The notes: a model not told the origin generated them from the sequence alone. Shown: positions 1 to 10,646, numbered from the stretch's first letter. The stretch is 64,000 nucleotides of DNA from Tuctoria greenei (GCA_036927565.1 JAYESD010000006.1:105745353-105809352); one strand, 5' to 3'. Numbers and translations are program-made.

Positions 1-730
1 AATACTCCTAGGCTATGATCGCAAGGGTGTATAGAACAACATTAATGAAGGTGTTCCTATCAAAAACTTGAAGAATCAAGAATGGGGCTAGTTTTTGAGG
101 AACGGTGAAATACCTTCAAAAATCCGCTTGAGTCGTCGAAATCGGTGTGGATCTCGAAGGTGGAGCGCGGGGAAGTGATCCCTCACTCCCAAGGACTTCG
201 ATGCGCGGATTGGAGTTGAGTTTTGGTGGTTGGAGCGCAAAATCGCCGATTTGGGGGCGGTTGTGCGCGCGTGGAAGCTTGAGAGTCAAGTGAGAGAGAG
301 AGAGAGGGGTCCGGGCCGCCTGGGGGTTTAAGTCCCCAAGGGCCGGACTAGTCCGGTTGAGGGGCCGGACTAGTCCGGTCTGCGGACCAGACCCAGACTA
401 GTCCGGGTCCGGACTTGTCCGGTGGAGGGGCGGACTAGTCCGGTGTGCGGACTAGCCGCGGACTAGTCTGACCCGGACTTGTCCGGCCATAGGGGCGGAC
501 TAGTCCGGTCCAGCTGGGCTGAAAAACAATATATTTGGGTTTTGCCCATAAAGATAAGTCCTTTTGGACAGATATAGCAAGGAAAACATGACAAACATGA
601 TTATGAGTCAATAAAGAACAACTTATGAACATTTTCATGAAGAAAATAGATTTCTCAAACAAATTTGAGGAGAAATCGACATAGAGAGGAGTTTTTCGAA
701 ATGTGGCTCAAAATATATGAGGAATGTGGT
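1..730 (-). other. 3' untranslated region of Sirevirus A with CCGG palindromes
   Basis: This stretch follows the pol stop and precedes the unseen polypurine tract and 3' LTR. No supported ORF is present. Positions about 335-510 carry at least four exact GGACTAGTCC cores plus variants such as GGACTTGTCC, matching the motif in the 5' LTR. A short GA repeat lies at 291-305. No envelope-like ORF is visible, but the region is truncated, so its absence from the element is not proven. Confidence 0.6.
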
Positions 731-3022
731 TTAAGCCACGTTCCGAGAATCCAACACGTTGAGCTCACTTCTTAGCTCACAGAAACGCTTCTCGTCAAGA
801 GGCTTGGTGAAGATGTCCGCAAGTTGATGTTCCGTCCTCACATGCGAAATCTCAATGTCTCCCTTCATTGAGTGATCTCGCAAGAAATGGTGTCGAATGT
901 CTATATGTTTGGTCCTAGAGTGTTCCACCGGATTATGGGCTATCTTGATTGCACTCTCGTTGTCACACAAGAGTGGAATTTTACGCAGGTTAATCCCATA
1001 ATCCCTAAGCGTTTGTCGCATCCAGAGAAGTTGTGCACAACAACTTCCGGCTGCAACGTATTCAGCTTCGGCGGTGGAGAGAGCAATAGAGTTTTGCTTC
1101 TTAGAGGACCAAGACACAAGAGATCGACCTAAGAATTGCCACGTACCCGATGTGCTCTTCCTATCAACTTTGCACCCCGCATAGTCCGCATCAGAATATC
1201 CGATGAGGTTAAACTTGGATCCTTTGGGGTACCAAAGTCCTAGGGTAGGTGTGTGTACAAGATATCTCAAGATCCTTTTAACGGTGGTCAAATGACAAGC
1301 CTTGGGTGCTGCTTGAAAGCGTGCACACATACACACACTTAGCATGATATCGGGCCTAGATGCACAAAGATAGAGAAGTGATCCGATCATAGACCTATAT
1401 AGCTTTTGATCCACACTTGGACTGTCCTCATTTAGGTCTAGGTGTCCATTTGTCCCCATAGGGGTTTTGATGGGTTTTGCTTTGTCCATGTCAAACTTTC
1501 TTAGAATATCTTGAGTATACTTAGTTTGACTTATGAACGTCCCTTCTTTGAGTTGTTTTACTTGAAATCCTAGGAAGAACTTCAACTCACCCATCATGGA
1601 CATTTCAAACCTCTCCGTCATTATCTTGGAGAACTCATCACAAAACACCTTATTTGTGGAACCAAATATGATGTCATCCACATATATTTGGCACACAAAA
1701 AGATCCTCGTTGAAGTGCTTTGTGAAAAGGGTATAATCCGCTTTTCCTATCCTAAAACCATTCTCAACTAGAAAGTCTCTTAGGCACTCATACCAAGCTC
1801 TAGGAGCTTGCTTGAGGCCATAAAGGGCCTTTCGCAATTTGTACACATGGTTAGGATAGTCTTGGTCTTCAAATCCCGGAGGTTGCTCTACAAAAACTTC
1901 TTCCTTGATTGGACCATTTAGGAATGCGCTCTTAACATCCATTTGGTAGAGCTTGAAATCATGATGAGTAGCAAAGGCTAGTAATATCCGAATTGACTCA
2001 AGCCTAGCTACAGGGGCAAATGTCTCATCAAAGTCCAATCCCTCAACTTGTGAGTATCCTTTTGCCACAAGTCGTGCCTTGTTTCTAGTTACTACACCAT
2101 GCTCATCTTGTTTGTTGCGGAACACCCACTTGGTTCCAACAACATTAGCTTGTGGGCGCTTGACAAGCTCCCAAACCTTGTTCCTCTCAAAGTTGTTGAG
2201 CTCCTCTTGCATGGCAACTACCCAATCCGGATCTCTTAAGGCATCTTCAACCTTGTGGGGTTCCAAGGATGAGACAAAGGAGAAATGCTCACAAAAGTTT
2301 GCAACATGTGAACGTGTTGTTACTCCTCTTGTGATATCTCCTAGAATGTTGTCAACGGGATGATCCCGTTGAACACTTTGATGAACACGAGGATGCGGAG
2401 GTTGAGCTCTTGAATCACTTGCTTCATCTTCTTCACTTTGGTCTCCCCCTTGATCCAAGCCTCCCCCTTGATCTTCATTCTCATTATCATTTTGGTGAGT
2501 ATCTAGTGGATCTCCAACTTGTCCAATGGGGGTTTGACCTACTTCATAATGATGATGGTCACTTGGGCTTTGAGATGGTTCTTGTGGGCGAACATCTCCA
2601 AGTTCCATTTTCCTTAGAGCTTCTAGTGGAGGTTCCTCTTGATCAAGTGCATGTTGATCAACCTGCTCCACTTGAGAGCCATTGGTCTCGTCAAACACTA
2701 CGTCACGTGCTACTTCAACAATTCCGGAGGATTTGTTGAACACACGGTATGCATGAGTGTTTGAGTCATATCCAAGCAAGAAACCCTCATCGGACTTTGA
2801 AGCAAACTTCGAAGTCCTAGGCTTCTTGTTGAGGATATAGCACTTGCTACCAAAGACCCGAAAGTAAGAAACATTGGGTTTCTTACCAATGAGAAGCTCA
2901 TAAGGAGTCTTCTTGAGGAGGCGATGAAGGTACAATCGGTTCACGGTATGGCAAGCGGTGTTAACCGCTTCCGCCCAAAACCGGTCCGATGTTTTGTACT
3001 CATCTAGCATCGTCCTTGACAT
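731..3022 (-). CDS. pol: Sirevirus A pol, reverse transcriptase and RNase H part
   Basis: This 763-residue open frame is the best-preserved part of the element. It begins in the end of the integrase, whose typical copia C-terminal text (about residues 1-110) includes LLGYDSNTHAYRVFN. An acidic, glutamine-rich linker (about 115-245) follows. The RVT_2 reverse transcriptase (about 280-520) has NKARLVAKGYSQVEGLDFDE, the catalytic YVDD in CQIYVDDIIFG, and KALYGLKQAPRAWY. Copia RNase H follows, with SDADYAGCKVDRKST and the C-terminal LADIFTKPL. It would copy element RNA into cDNA in a virus-like particle. It is no longer joined in frame to the upstream protease-integrase, so it is a remnant despite its open frame. 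The first ATG is internal to the ancestral polyprotein. Confidence 0.93.
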   Translation of the reverse strand: MSRTMLDEYKTSDRFWAEAVNTACHTVNRLYLHRLLKKTPYELLIGKKPNVSYFRVFGSKCYILNKKPRTSKFASKSDEGFLLGYDSNTHAYRVFNKSSGIVEVARDVVFDETNGSQVEQVDQHALDQEEPPLEALRKMELGDVRPQEPSQSPSDHHHYEVGQTPIGQVGDPLDTHQNDNENEDQGGGLDQGGDQSEEDEASDSRAQPPHPRVHQSVQRDHPVDNILGDITRGVTTRSHVANFCEHFSFVSSLEPHKVEDALRDPDWVVAMQEELNNFERNKVWELVKRPQANVVGTKWVFRNKQDEHGVVTRNKARLVAKGYSQVEGLDFDETFAPVARLESIRILLAFATHHDFKLYQMDVKSAFLNGPIKEEVFVEQPPGFEDQDYPNHVYKLRKALYGLKQAPRAWYECLRDFLVENGFRIGKADYTLFTKHFNEDLFVCQIYVDDIIFGSTNKVFCDEFSKIMTERFEMSMMGELKFFLGFQVKQLKEGTFISQTKYTQDILRKFDMDKAKPIKTPMGTNGHLDLNEDSPSVDQKLYRSMIGSLLYLCASRPDIMLSVCMCARFQAAPKACHLTTVKRILRYLVHTPTLGLWYPKGSKFNLIGYSDADYAGCKVDRKSTSGTWQFLGRSLVSWSSKKQNSIALSTAEAEYVAAGSCCAQLLWMRQTLRDYGINLRKIPLLCDNESAIKIAHNPVEHSRTKHIDIRHHFLRDHSMKGDIEISHVRTEHQLADIFTKPLDEKRFCELRSELNVLDSRNVA

Positions 3023-3936
3023 CTCAATAAGCGTCCTATTCTTTCTTTCGTCCTATTCGTTCTTGGAGAATAGGGAGCGGAAAACTCGTGCTTGATGCCC
3101 TCCTCATCTAGGAACTCTTCTACTTGCATGTTTTTGAATTCGGTGCCATTGCCACTTCTTATAGCCTTTATCCTCAAGGTGAACTCATTTTGAGCTCTCC
3201 TTAGAAATTTCTTGAGGACACCGGGAGTTTCACTTTTATCATGCAAGAAGAACACCCAAGTATACCTTGAAAAATCATCAACGATAACTAGACCATACTT
3301 GCTGCCACCAATGCTAATATAGGCAATGGGGCCGAAAAGGTCCATATGGAGTAACTCCAAAGGTCTAGTTGTCGTCATGACATTCTTAGAGGGGTGTTGA
3401 GCTCTTACTTGCTTTCCCGCTTGGCAAGCACTACATGGCCTATCCTTTTCAAATACTACATCCTTTAGGCCACGAACATGCTCACCCTTAAGGAGCTTTT
3501 GAAGGTTTCTCATTCCAACATGGGCTAGCCTTCTGTGCCAAAGCCATCCCATGTTGGCTTTTGCCATTAAGCATGTGTCAAGTTGAGCTTTATCCGCGGT
3601 GAAGTCCACAAGATAGAGCTTTCCCTTGAGCACTCCCTTAAAGGCTATCGAGTCATTACCTTCTCTAATGACACTCACTCCCTCACTAGTAAACACACAT
3701 TTATATCCTCTATCACATAGTTGTGATATGGATAGGAGATTATAGTCTATAGAATCAACATGCAAGACATTTGATAAAGTATGCGAAGATGAGATAGCAA
3801 TTTTACCGGAGCCAAGGATTTTCCCCTGGCTATTATCCCCAAAGAAGATTCCCTCACTTGGGTCCTCATTCTCCTCATACTCTATGAACATGCTCCTCTC
3901 TCCGGTCATGTGGTTGGTACATCCACTATCCAACAC
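3004..3936 (-). pseudogene. pol: Sirevirus A pol, protease and integrase part (broken)
   Basis: The frame opens on the copia aspartic protease active site (DSGCTNHMTG, residues 3-12). A GAG-pre-integrase zinc-binding segment (HRRLAH then CSACQAGK, about 133-175) and the integrase core follow. The core shows the first catalytic Asp in LLHMDLFGP and the VDDFSRYTWVFF motif. The second catalytic Asp is changed: the segment reads SGNGTEF where the family has SDNGTEF. A frameshift follows, so the third catalytic residue (Glu of the ERKNR motif) is read in the wrong frame and the ORF ends in unrelated residues. It overlaps the RT-RH frame by 19 bases. The integrase therefore cannot be functional. 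Confidence 0.88.
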
Positions 3937-3976
3937 CCATTTCGAACCGCCGGAGGAGTAAGCCTACAAAACAAAT

Positions 3977-4789
3977 TTATGCCTTCCATTTAGGTACCCA
4001 AGCTGAGTTGGGTCCTTTCACGTTAGTAGTTAGGCATTTGGGCACCCACACGCAAGGCCTGGGGCTCTTGCGGAGTGGCCCAACATATCTAGCAAACACT
4101 TTGCCGTGTTTGTTTCTCTTTAGCACATAAGATGCATCAAAATCATGAAATAGAGGATGCGATTCAGATTTAGGCAATTTGTCGCTAGAGGGTGAGTTCT
4201 TTTCATTTTTAGTTTGGGATGAACTCCCCTTAACAAAGACAATCATGTCTTTGCCATACTTGGAGGTTTTGGCGTTATGCCTTGCACCTCTAGTATAGCC
4301 AAGACCATCCTTGACATGGGGTGGTCTTGTGTTGGTGAATGCACTTCGTGCATATGCCACCTTTTCCTTGTCAAAGATGGCACCCATAGGTGCTTGTTTG
4401 CCTTGTGCTAGGTTGAGTTCATCCTTAAGTTTAAGGATCAAGTTGGAGCACTTGCAAGGTGATGTTGCCTTGGATGAGGCCTTTGAGGGGGTTGAGCTCT
4501 TGAAGGAAGAGGCTACATTGTTCTTGAGTGACTCAACTTGAGTCTCAAGGATCTTGTTAGCTTTTTACAAGCTTCCAAGTTCATCCTTGAGCTCAATCGA
4601 CTTCTCCTCAAGACTTGAACACGTTTTCTTGCAAAGAGCAAGTTCGTGTTCCAATGCCTTGCTCTTCTCTCTTTCGAGCTCAAGGAGCTCATCAAGCTCT
4701 TGACATCTCTCCTTCTTAAGGATGAGCATGTCCTCTTGTCTATTGATGAGATCCTCCTTCTCAAAGATCTCATCCATAAGCAATTTCAT
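3977..4789 (-). pseudogene. gag: Sirevirus A gag C-terminal coiled-coil and linker region
   Basis: This continues the gag frame after an in-frame TGA at 4793-4795. The first 74 codons are a charged, heptad-like coiled coil rich in Glu, Lys and Leu. An in-frame TAA at about 4565 then interrupts it. The frame carries on as a Ser/Lys-rich linker and as the segment ending SAWVPKWKA. A long coiled coil after the CCHC knuckle is typical of Sirevirus Gag and is thought to help particle assembly. The protease active site follows about 40 bases downstream in another frame. That break may be an old gag/pol boundary or later damage; the sequence alone does not decide. Confidence 0.8.
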
Positions 4790-4792
4790 CCT

Positions 4793-6262
4793 TCATAGGG
4801 TGCTTTTACTTATGTCCTTAAACATACTTTCAATATCACTAGCGCTATCAAAATCATCATGTGAGGAAGTTGGGGAGGAAGGATGAGATGTTACCTTTCT
4901 CTTTCCTTCCCTTGCCATAAGGCAAGTAGGCTTGTGGTCGTTGTTGAGGTTGGGGAAGAGCTTGCTTCCTTTGGAGCTCCTCCCGATGGCTATGGTAGCC
5001 ATCTTCTCCTCTTCTTCTTCGGAGGAGGACTCATCATTAGAGTCCCACTCCTTCCCCAAGTGTGCTTGTCCGGAGGGCCTCTTCTTCTTGAAAAATTTCT
5101 TGTCTTGAGGCTTGCCCTCCTTCTTCTTCTTCGCTTCTTCATGTGGGCAATCAGCGATGAAGTGCCCATACTCGCCACAATTGTAGCAAGACCTTTTTGA
5201 TTTGGGCCTTGCTCTTTCCTTCCCTTTGCCCTCATGGTTGTATCCACCTTTCTTCCTCATCATCATTCTCCTGAACTTGTTGATGAAGAAGGCCTCTTCC
5301 TCATCGGTGTCGAGGCTCTCCTCATCACTTTCCTCTTGCTCCTTTGAAGAGGGTGTTGCCTTGAGTGCAACATTCTTCATCTTGGAGGCGGTGAACTTTT
5401 GGAGGTCGTTGTAGAAGAGCGCCTCCTTCTCCATGATTTCATGGTTGATGATCCTCCCAAGGACCTCCTCCGGGGTCATTTGAGTGAACCCCGGGCTTTC
5501 CCGAATCATGGAGCACAGAGAGACGTTCCTAGGCATGAATGCCCGGATCATCCTCTTCACCACCTCGTGGTCGGTCCACTTGGTGCAGCCATATGATCGG
5601 CTCTTGTTGATCAGCACCTTCAGCCGGTTGTACATGTCTTGGGGGGATTCACCATCCAAGATGGCGAATCTCCCAAGCTCTCCTTCGATGAGCTCGATCT
5701 TGGCCTCCTTGACCACTCGGTTTCCCTCATGCGCCGTCTTGAGGGTGTTCCATATGTCTTTGGCCACTTCAAGGCCATCGACACGGTTGAACTCATCTCT
5801 AGAGAGAGATGAGATGATCACACCCGCAGCTTGAGCGTTGCGGTGGATGAGGATGGCTTGTTCTTGAGTTATGTTGTCCTCATCCTTTGGAATCTCCACC
5901 CCGGTCATGACAATTTGCCACAACGCTGGGTTGAGTGACACGAGGTGGATCTTCATGTTGTGTTTCCACATACCGTAGTCCGTTCCATCGAATTGGGGAG
6001 GTTTCCCCAATGGGATGGACAGGTAGTGGTTGTTGGCGGCAAGGCGTTCATAGTTGAACCCTTGCCGGTTGTAGTTGGCTCCGCCACCACCACTTGATTG
6101 GTTTGACGGATCAATCTTGGAGATGTTCAACTTCTCCCGGAGCTTCGCCTTGAGTTGGCGAGTCTCCTCATCGTCCGTTGGCTTATCTTGATAAGCCAAC
6201 GTCTCCTCACGGGTCGCCTCGTAGTTGCTGCTCGATGCATCGTCATTCACCACTCCGGCCAT
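4793..6262 (-). CDS. gag: Sirevirus A Gag (UBN2-type capsid with CCHC zinc knuckle)
   Basis: This is a 489-residue open frame. The ATG at 6260-6262 lies about 35 bases from the primer binding site, the usual copia spacing. A disordered, acidic N-terminus (about 1-90) precedes the UBN2-type capsid domain (about 90-310), which includes PPQFDGTDYGMWKHNM and an IWNTLKTAHEG motif. A Ser/Glu-rich stretch follows, then a CCHC knuckle CYNCGEYGHFIADC (about 365-380) for RNA binding, then a Lys-rich tail. The product would form the cytoplasmic particle that packages element RNA. The frame is intact up to an in-frame TGA, after which the coiled coil continues, so the stop may be a mutation. Confidence 0.92.
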   Translation of the reverse strand: MAGVVNDDASSSNYEATREETLAYQDKPTDDEETRQLKAKLREKLNISKIDPSNQSSGGGGANYNRQGFNYERLAANNHYLSIPLGKPPQFDGTDYGMWKHNMKIHLVSLNPALWQIVMTGVEIPKDEDNITQEQAILIHRNAQAAGVIISSLSRDEFNRVDGLEVAKDIWNTLKTAHEGNRVVKEAKIELIEGELGRFAILDGESPQDMYNRLKVLINKSRSYGCTKWTDHEVVKRMIRAFMPRNVSLCSMIRESPGFTQMTPEEVLGRIINHEIMEKEALFYNDLQKFTASKMKNVALKATPSSKEQEESDEESLDTDEEEAFFINKFRRMMMRKKGGYNHEGKGKERARPKSKRSCYNCGEYGHFIADCPHEEAKKKKEGKPQDKKFFKKKRPSGQAHLGKEWDSNDESSSEEEEEKMATIAIGRSSKGSKLFPNLNNDHKPTCLMAREGKRKVTSHPSSPTSSHDDFDSASDIESMFKDISKSTL

Positions 6263-6296
6263 CTCTCCGAGTTGTTAGACTCTTTGTGGAGAGTCC

Positions 6297-6309
6297 GGCT
6301 CTGATACCA
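6297..6309 (-). other. Primer binding site of Sirevirus A (initiator Met tRNA type)
   Basis: On the minus strand this reads TGGTATCAGAGCC, complementary to the 3' end of plant initiator Met tRNA. It starts two bases inside the 5' LTR boundary, as in other plant copia elements, and fixes the LTR edge and the element strand. Confidence 0.93.
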
Positions 6310-7079
6310 ATTGAAAGTTGCCTAGAGGGGGGGTGAATAGGCTAATTGACCTGCAAATGACTCAATAAAACGAGATTAAATTACAGGGGGCGGACTAGTC
6401 CGGTCAGGGGGCGGACTAGTCCGGTCAGCCTGCGTGAATAACCCAAAAAAATGTTTCTAGCAAGTTTTAGGGAATTTTCTCGTTGCTACAAGTGAGTATA
6501 TGTTTAAGTCAAGTTGAGCAATAGCCTACACAAGAGCAAGTCAAGTTTCCACAAGTTTGTAGCAATGCGGAGTATGAAACGAGACTACCAACCCTAGAAC
6601 AAAGTAATCAATAGAATGAATGCGAAGAACACAAGGGGGCAAGGATTTTATCCCGAGGTTCGATTCCACACAAGGAATCTACGTCCCCGTTGAGGAGTCC
6701 ACAAAGGACCGGGTCCAACAACCCTTCCCTCACCAAGTTTACCGCACGGGCCTAACTTGGTTCTCCACTAATCACAACGATGATTACAAAGTTCGTTGGG
6801 GCTTCTCACAAACTGAGGCTCCCACACCACAAAGATGATCAACACAATAAAACAAACTCAATACACAGCCCACAAAGACTTAACGAGTGCAAGAGATCAA
6901 ACCGGGAGCACAAGCGCGATGTTCTTCCTCTTCTCCACTTCACTAAACCCTAATCCACTCAAGAATTAGTTTTAGAGGGAAAGTAGGCAAGAAGGAGGCT
7001 TAGGAGTGCTCCAAGTTGGCTGTGGCGGCGCTAGGGTTTGAGTTTTTCCAAAGGTATTCGAAATGAGGCTGGGGGTCCC

Positions 7080-7088
7080 CTTTTTATA
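7080..7088 (-). promoter_or_regulatory. TATA box of the Sirevirus A LTR
   Basis: The minus strand reads CCTATAAAAAG in a CCCC-rich setting in the middle of the LTR. Placement and sequence fit the Pol II core promoter at the U3/R boundary. Confidence 0.7.
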
Positions 7089-7125
7089 GGGGTCCCAAGC
7101 CCAATCTGCTGACTTCAGCAAAAGG

Positions 7126-7665
7126 GCGGACTAGTCCGGCCACTGGCCCGGACTAGTCCGGCCTAGGGGACCACTGACCCCTTTGTCAGGTCCCGACAGC
7201 TGACACACTATCGTCACGCTACCCGCCAAACTTCAAATTCAAACGGTCACTTCCAGAACGGACTAGTCCGGTCAACACCGGACTAGTCCGATCTCACACA
7301 GAGCCTTCTGCTCCGTGTGAAAACGGACTAGTCTGAGGACCACGGACTAGTCCGGCCCCAAGGGCGGACTAGTCCGGTCCTCCCAGACTTAGCCACAGAA
7401 GCACCTTTTCCTAGCCAACCCGGACTAGTCCGGCCCCACGGGCGGACTAGTCCGTTCTCACTCAGGACCTCTTGGTCCGGTCCAAAACGGACAAGTCCGT
7501 GATTTTGGGACTTCATCCCCAAAACCCACTCACAGCTACCCGGACTAGTCCGGTCACAAACGGACTAGTCCTATCTCGGTCAGACCCTTCTGGTCCGGCC
7601 GATAACGGACTTGGCCGGCCAGGGGCGGACTAGTCCGGCCTCCTGCACGGACTAGTCCGGCCCTA
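7126..7665. repeat. Cluster of spaced CCGGACTAGTCCGG palindromes in the Sirevirus A LTR
   Basis: About 12 exact GGACTAGTCC cores and several one- or two-base variants occur in 540 bp, often in pairs about 20 bases apart (7129, 7147, 7344, 7365, 7425, 7442). Most extend to CGGACTAGTCCGG. The spacers are unrelated to one another. CCGG-rich palindrome clusters in this part of the LTR are a published feature of Sireviruses. Another small pair lies at 6388-6425. Confidence 0.9.
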
Positions 7666-7969
7666 CGGCCAGACCACTCATTCACTCATTTCTTTCATAG
7701 GTTTGACCTCTAAACCACTTTGAGCTCCCAAACTTGATCTCAATGCACTTTACACACACACCCTCCTATTACTACAGCTAGTCTAACTCAATCACGCTAG
7801 AAACCCTAGTTTCTACGCTTTGAGTTGACTCCGTTTCCTTCCTTTTCCTTTTTGAGGGTTTGCGTCTCCGATTGAGTCTTCACCTGTGCTAAGATCACTT
7901 GAGCTCATTAGCGACTTAATTGTCGGCATCAATCATCCAAAACCCACGGGGAACCTAGATGCACTTTCA

Positions 7970-10340
7970 AAAGCTCACTTGACACGATGCTGCTGCATAT
8001 AACGCCAAGGTTATCAAAGGTGCTTCTTCGTGAATTCCATACGATGCACCCATTCAACTCGCCCACTCACCACCAGCTCTACCGTGGACTGGAAACAGCA
8101 CGAACGGGGTGCCCACCATATAACAATAATGAAGCTTGCAAAACCTCGCAATAGCAACACTCGCGGCAAAAAACACCACGTGTCTTCCAACCGAGTCCCT
8201 TTCACCTGGATGGAGAAAGGAGCCCATCCAATATATGGCGGACCAGCAGGCACATTGACATAAATGGTGCATCTTGTTACACCTCCATCATCGAATTCCC
8301 TGCCCCAATAGCTCGGTATTTCCCGATAGCCGAACTGTTGAGGCAGCCCTACCAACAACTCCGGAGAACCTCTTCAAAGAGCACATGTCGCGAACACCCA
8401 TCCGTTCGGTAAGTGTACCGTCAAATCCGCCATCTGTGGAAAGGATACTTTAATGCTAAATATACAACTTCCACATACAATTTAAAGCCAGAGTAGTAAT
8501 CATAGTCTGTTCCAGCTGACCTTCCTTCAAAAATTTCATACAGGAAATTTCAGAACCAGAAGTTGGGTTGAATAGAAAAGTTGTAGTATACGTTACAAAC
8601 TTTCCAGACTGTACTCATATAGCTCCAGGTGAGCTAGGAAGTAGAATCTATACAGGTGTAAACATGACCCAAGTTTTCTAGAAATTTTGCAGAACCTCCC
8701 CTGTATATGTTGTTATTTCCACAATTTATACAGGTATATCATAACAATATATTGAGGTAATGAAAAAATAAACATTGTATAACATCAAGTTAACAATCCA
8801 GAAGTAAAAGAGTTCAGCCTTGAAAAAAATTTTATACAGGTATAGCGCGCAAATTCGACACTATGCGCAAAATGTTTCAAGTTCTGGTCTGTCAGAACCA
8901 AGTTTGTGACAATAGGAATTAAACACAGTTACACCAAGATTAAGGTTATGAGTGCAATATAAAGTTGATAGAGGACTCCCTAAGATTTCCATAAATGTAT
9001 ATATGTGACCATGTCACCATTCTGGATTAAGTGCTATAACTATCCAAACTCAACAGATGAACTGACTGGTTTTCACCAGCATCCCTGCAGTTCACTGTTT
9101 TGAACTCAAAATTTCATTTGACTCAAATTTGAATCAGGAAAACTTTGAATAAAAAATCTGTAGATCTCCTTCTACCCTTTCCATACATGTATCACAACAA
9201 GGCAGAAGATGTTTCTACAGTGAGTTATGGCAAAAATACAGAGACTGGTACAATGGTATGGTCATCTGGAGCAGTTTAAATATACTCCAAATTTCAACAG
9301 ATTATCAAGCTATTCTGCCTTGATGGTCAACATAAAAGTTGTAGAGGTCTTCAAGAGCTTTCCATACATATAGCATACCCCTATGTTAAATAACAACTAA
9401 CCAAGATCATATACCAGCGAAGTTGAGCAAACTTCTGCCAGAAATTAAGAATCTTGGTTCTAACCCCTTTGTCGAGTCGAAACCCATTTTGCGGAGTCCA
9501 AGCCTACCAGCATTAGAAAGTTGGACTTTCCAAAATTTAATGCAGCCATTCTGTCCTTGGGGATGGTCAAGTGTCAAATTCGATACTGACGGTACTTTGT
9601 GCCTCACCAAAGAAAATTCTAACCGGTATATCCGGATACGTTTATAGGTGGCCCTAGTATAGTTCACTCGCAAGTTCTACACGGGTCACTACTGTAGTTA
9701 GTGTAGCTGCAGAAGACACACAATCCCCTTTCACGACTTCACACCTCAAGGGTGGCACGGGGAAACACGACAGGCAGTCACAATAATATATATAAATGTA
9801 AATGCATGCGACTCTGGTGTCAGTCGCCCTCGAGCGATGCCATGTCTCGAGGTACATGGCTGTACTACGACTGTACAACAAAGAATCCCGCACGAACCGT
9901 CTTATACATGCTCGGGCATACGTGTTTCGCATGCTCCCATATAACATAAATAGTTCTAGAGACGCATACTATCGGGTTATCCACCACCCGATGGGGGCTC
10001 CCACTAATTTTGTGTCACACTGTGGTACCGCGTGTCATATGTTCTAAAAAACATGGAAAGTTTCAGAGACTCATATTGACTTTTCGTGCTAAGCCACGAA
10101 AACAATCACATACCACATCTCGTATGCTGAGCTTACCGAGATTGATCCGCTCTCGGTGGCGTACCTTACCTCTTACCAGATGTCGGAGCATCGTTACAGA
10201 AATAATAATACATAAGTTAGTTTACCACCTTTATATCTTTTACTAATAATACTCCTTGTATGGGCATATAGCTAATTCCTCACTCATATAATCCTAAGTT
10301 TTTGAAAATATGCTCTTTTCAAGCACACTGTTCACAATGA
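7970..10340. other. Non-coding stretch without recognisable genes
   Basis: Short frames here are not supported by any motif. The segment 8460-9400 is AT-rich and resembles the non-coding internal part of a large LTR-retrotransposon derivative: it has repeated phrases such as TATACAGG and GTTGTAGA. The Met-type primer binding site at its right end suggests it is the decayed interior of a minus-strand element. I see no gag or pol in it. Confidence 0.4.
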
Positions 10341-10353
10341 TGCTCTGATACCA
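10341..10353 (-). other. Met-type primer binding site beside an LTR end
   Basis: The minus strand reads TGGTATCAGAGCA. It sits 3 bases from a TGTGGGG-type LTR terminus at 10357. This suggests a minus-strand element whose interior runs to lower coordinates. Confidence 0.65.
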
Positions 10354-10356
10354 TGC

Positions 10357-10646
10357 TGTGGGGACTGGAGTCCCGACATCCAAGGATCTCATTGGGTGGT
10401 GTCATGCGATCGGACACCCTATAGTGTACAAAAAAAAGAACGAGAATAAAATACAATACCAAGTCTTTATTTATAAACACAGCAGAAGTTTTACAATACT
10501 AAGCAAAAAGGAAAGTGACCTATACATCATAGCTATGCTCTCGGCACTAGCTATGCAAAAGCAAAGTCATCCATGCCCTGGATGCTTCGCACAAGCAACC
10601 CTCACTCACCAAAATTACGGTGGCATGTAGGGCTCCCACTCGGCTG
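10357..10646 (-). repeat. LTR end fragment (copy 1 of an inverted pair)
   Basis: This segment starts TGTGGGGACTGGAGTCC and matches the reverse complement of 14868-15157 over about 290 bp. Shared blocks include the stretch around CCAAGGATCTCATTGGGTG and GCATCCAGGGCATGGATGAC read on the minus strand. The neighbouring primer binding site marks it as the inner edge of a 5' LTR on the minus strand. The LTR probably continues to 11028 and beyond the solo LTR at 12879, but its outer end is not clear. Confidence 0.65.

Larger units (their letters stand above)
1..7969 (-). mobile_element. Sirevirus A: Ty1/copia retrotransposon, 3' end cut by the window edge
   Basis: Read on the minus strand, the order is 5' LTR (6312-7969), Met-type primer binding site (6297-6309), gag (4793-6262), coiled-coil region (3977-4789), protease-integrase (3004-3936), RT-RNase H (731-3022) and a 3' untranslated region (1-730). 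PR-INT-RT-RH order is diagnostic of Ty1/copia. A CCHC-containing gag followed by a coiled coil, a PBS against the LTR and CCGG-rich LTR palindromes are hallmarks of the plant Sirevirus genus. The 3' LTR is not in the window. The 5 bases outside the 5' LTR are AAAGC, but the second target duplication cannot be checked. Confidence 0.93.
6312..7969 (-). repeat. 5' LTR of Sirevirus A
   Basis: This 1658-bp LTR begins TGAAAGTTG and ends CACTTTCA on the plus strand, giving short inverted ends. The inner edge carries the conserved GAGGGGGGGTGAATAG block, also seen in the Sirevirus B LTR. The outer edge has the conserved CACGGGGAACCTAGATGC block. Another shared block, GGCAAGGATTTTATCCCGAGG, lies near 6638. 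It drives transcription toward lower coordinates. At least 14 exact GGACTAGTCC cores lie in it, mostly at 7126-7665. Confidence 0.92.

Noticed and set aside
291..305. GA microsatellite
   Set aside because: Too short to be of note; ordinary plant simple repeat.
872..1132. Plus-strand ORF of 86 codons
   Set aside because: It lies opposite the RNase H coding strand and has no domain; a shadow frame.
4883..5834. Several plus-strand ORFs opposite gag
   Set aside because: Antisense to a well-supported Gag with UBN2 and CCHC domains; Leu/Ser-rich composition is that of antisense frames.
7126..7665. CRISPR-like array (repeats with unique spacers)
   Set aside because: Repeats are short palindromes with variable length spacers inside a plant LTR with TATA and PBS; no cas-like genes and not a prokaryotic context.
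9407..10246. Overlapping short ORFs on both strands
   Set aside because: No motifs, conflicting frames and no conservation evidence; region is non-coding element DNA.
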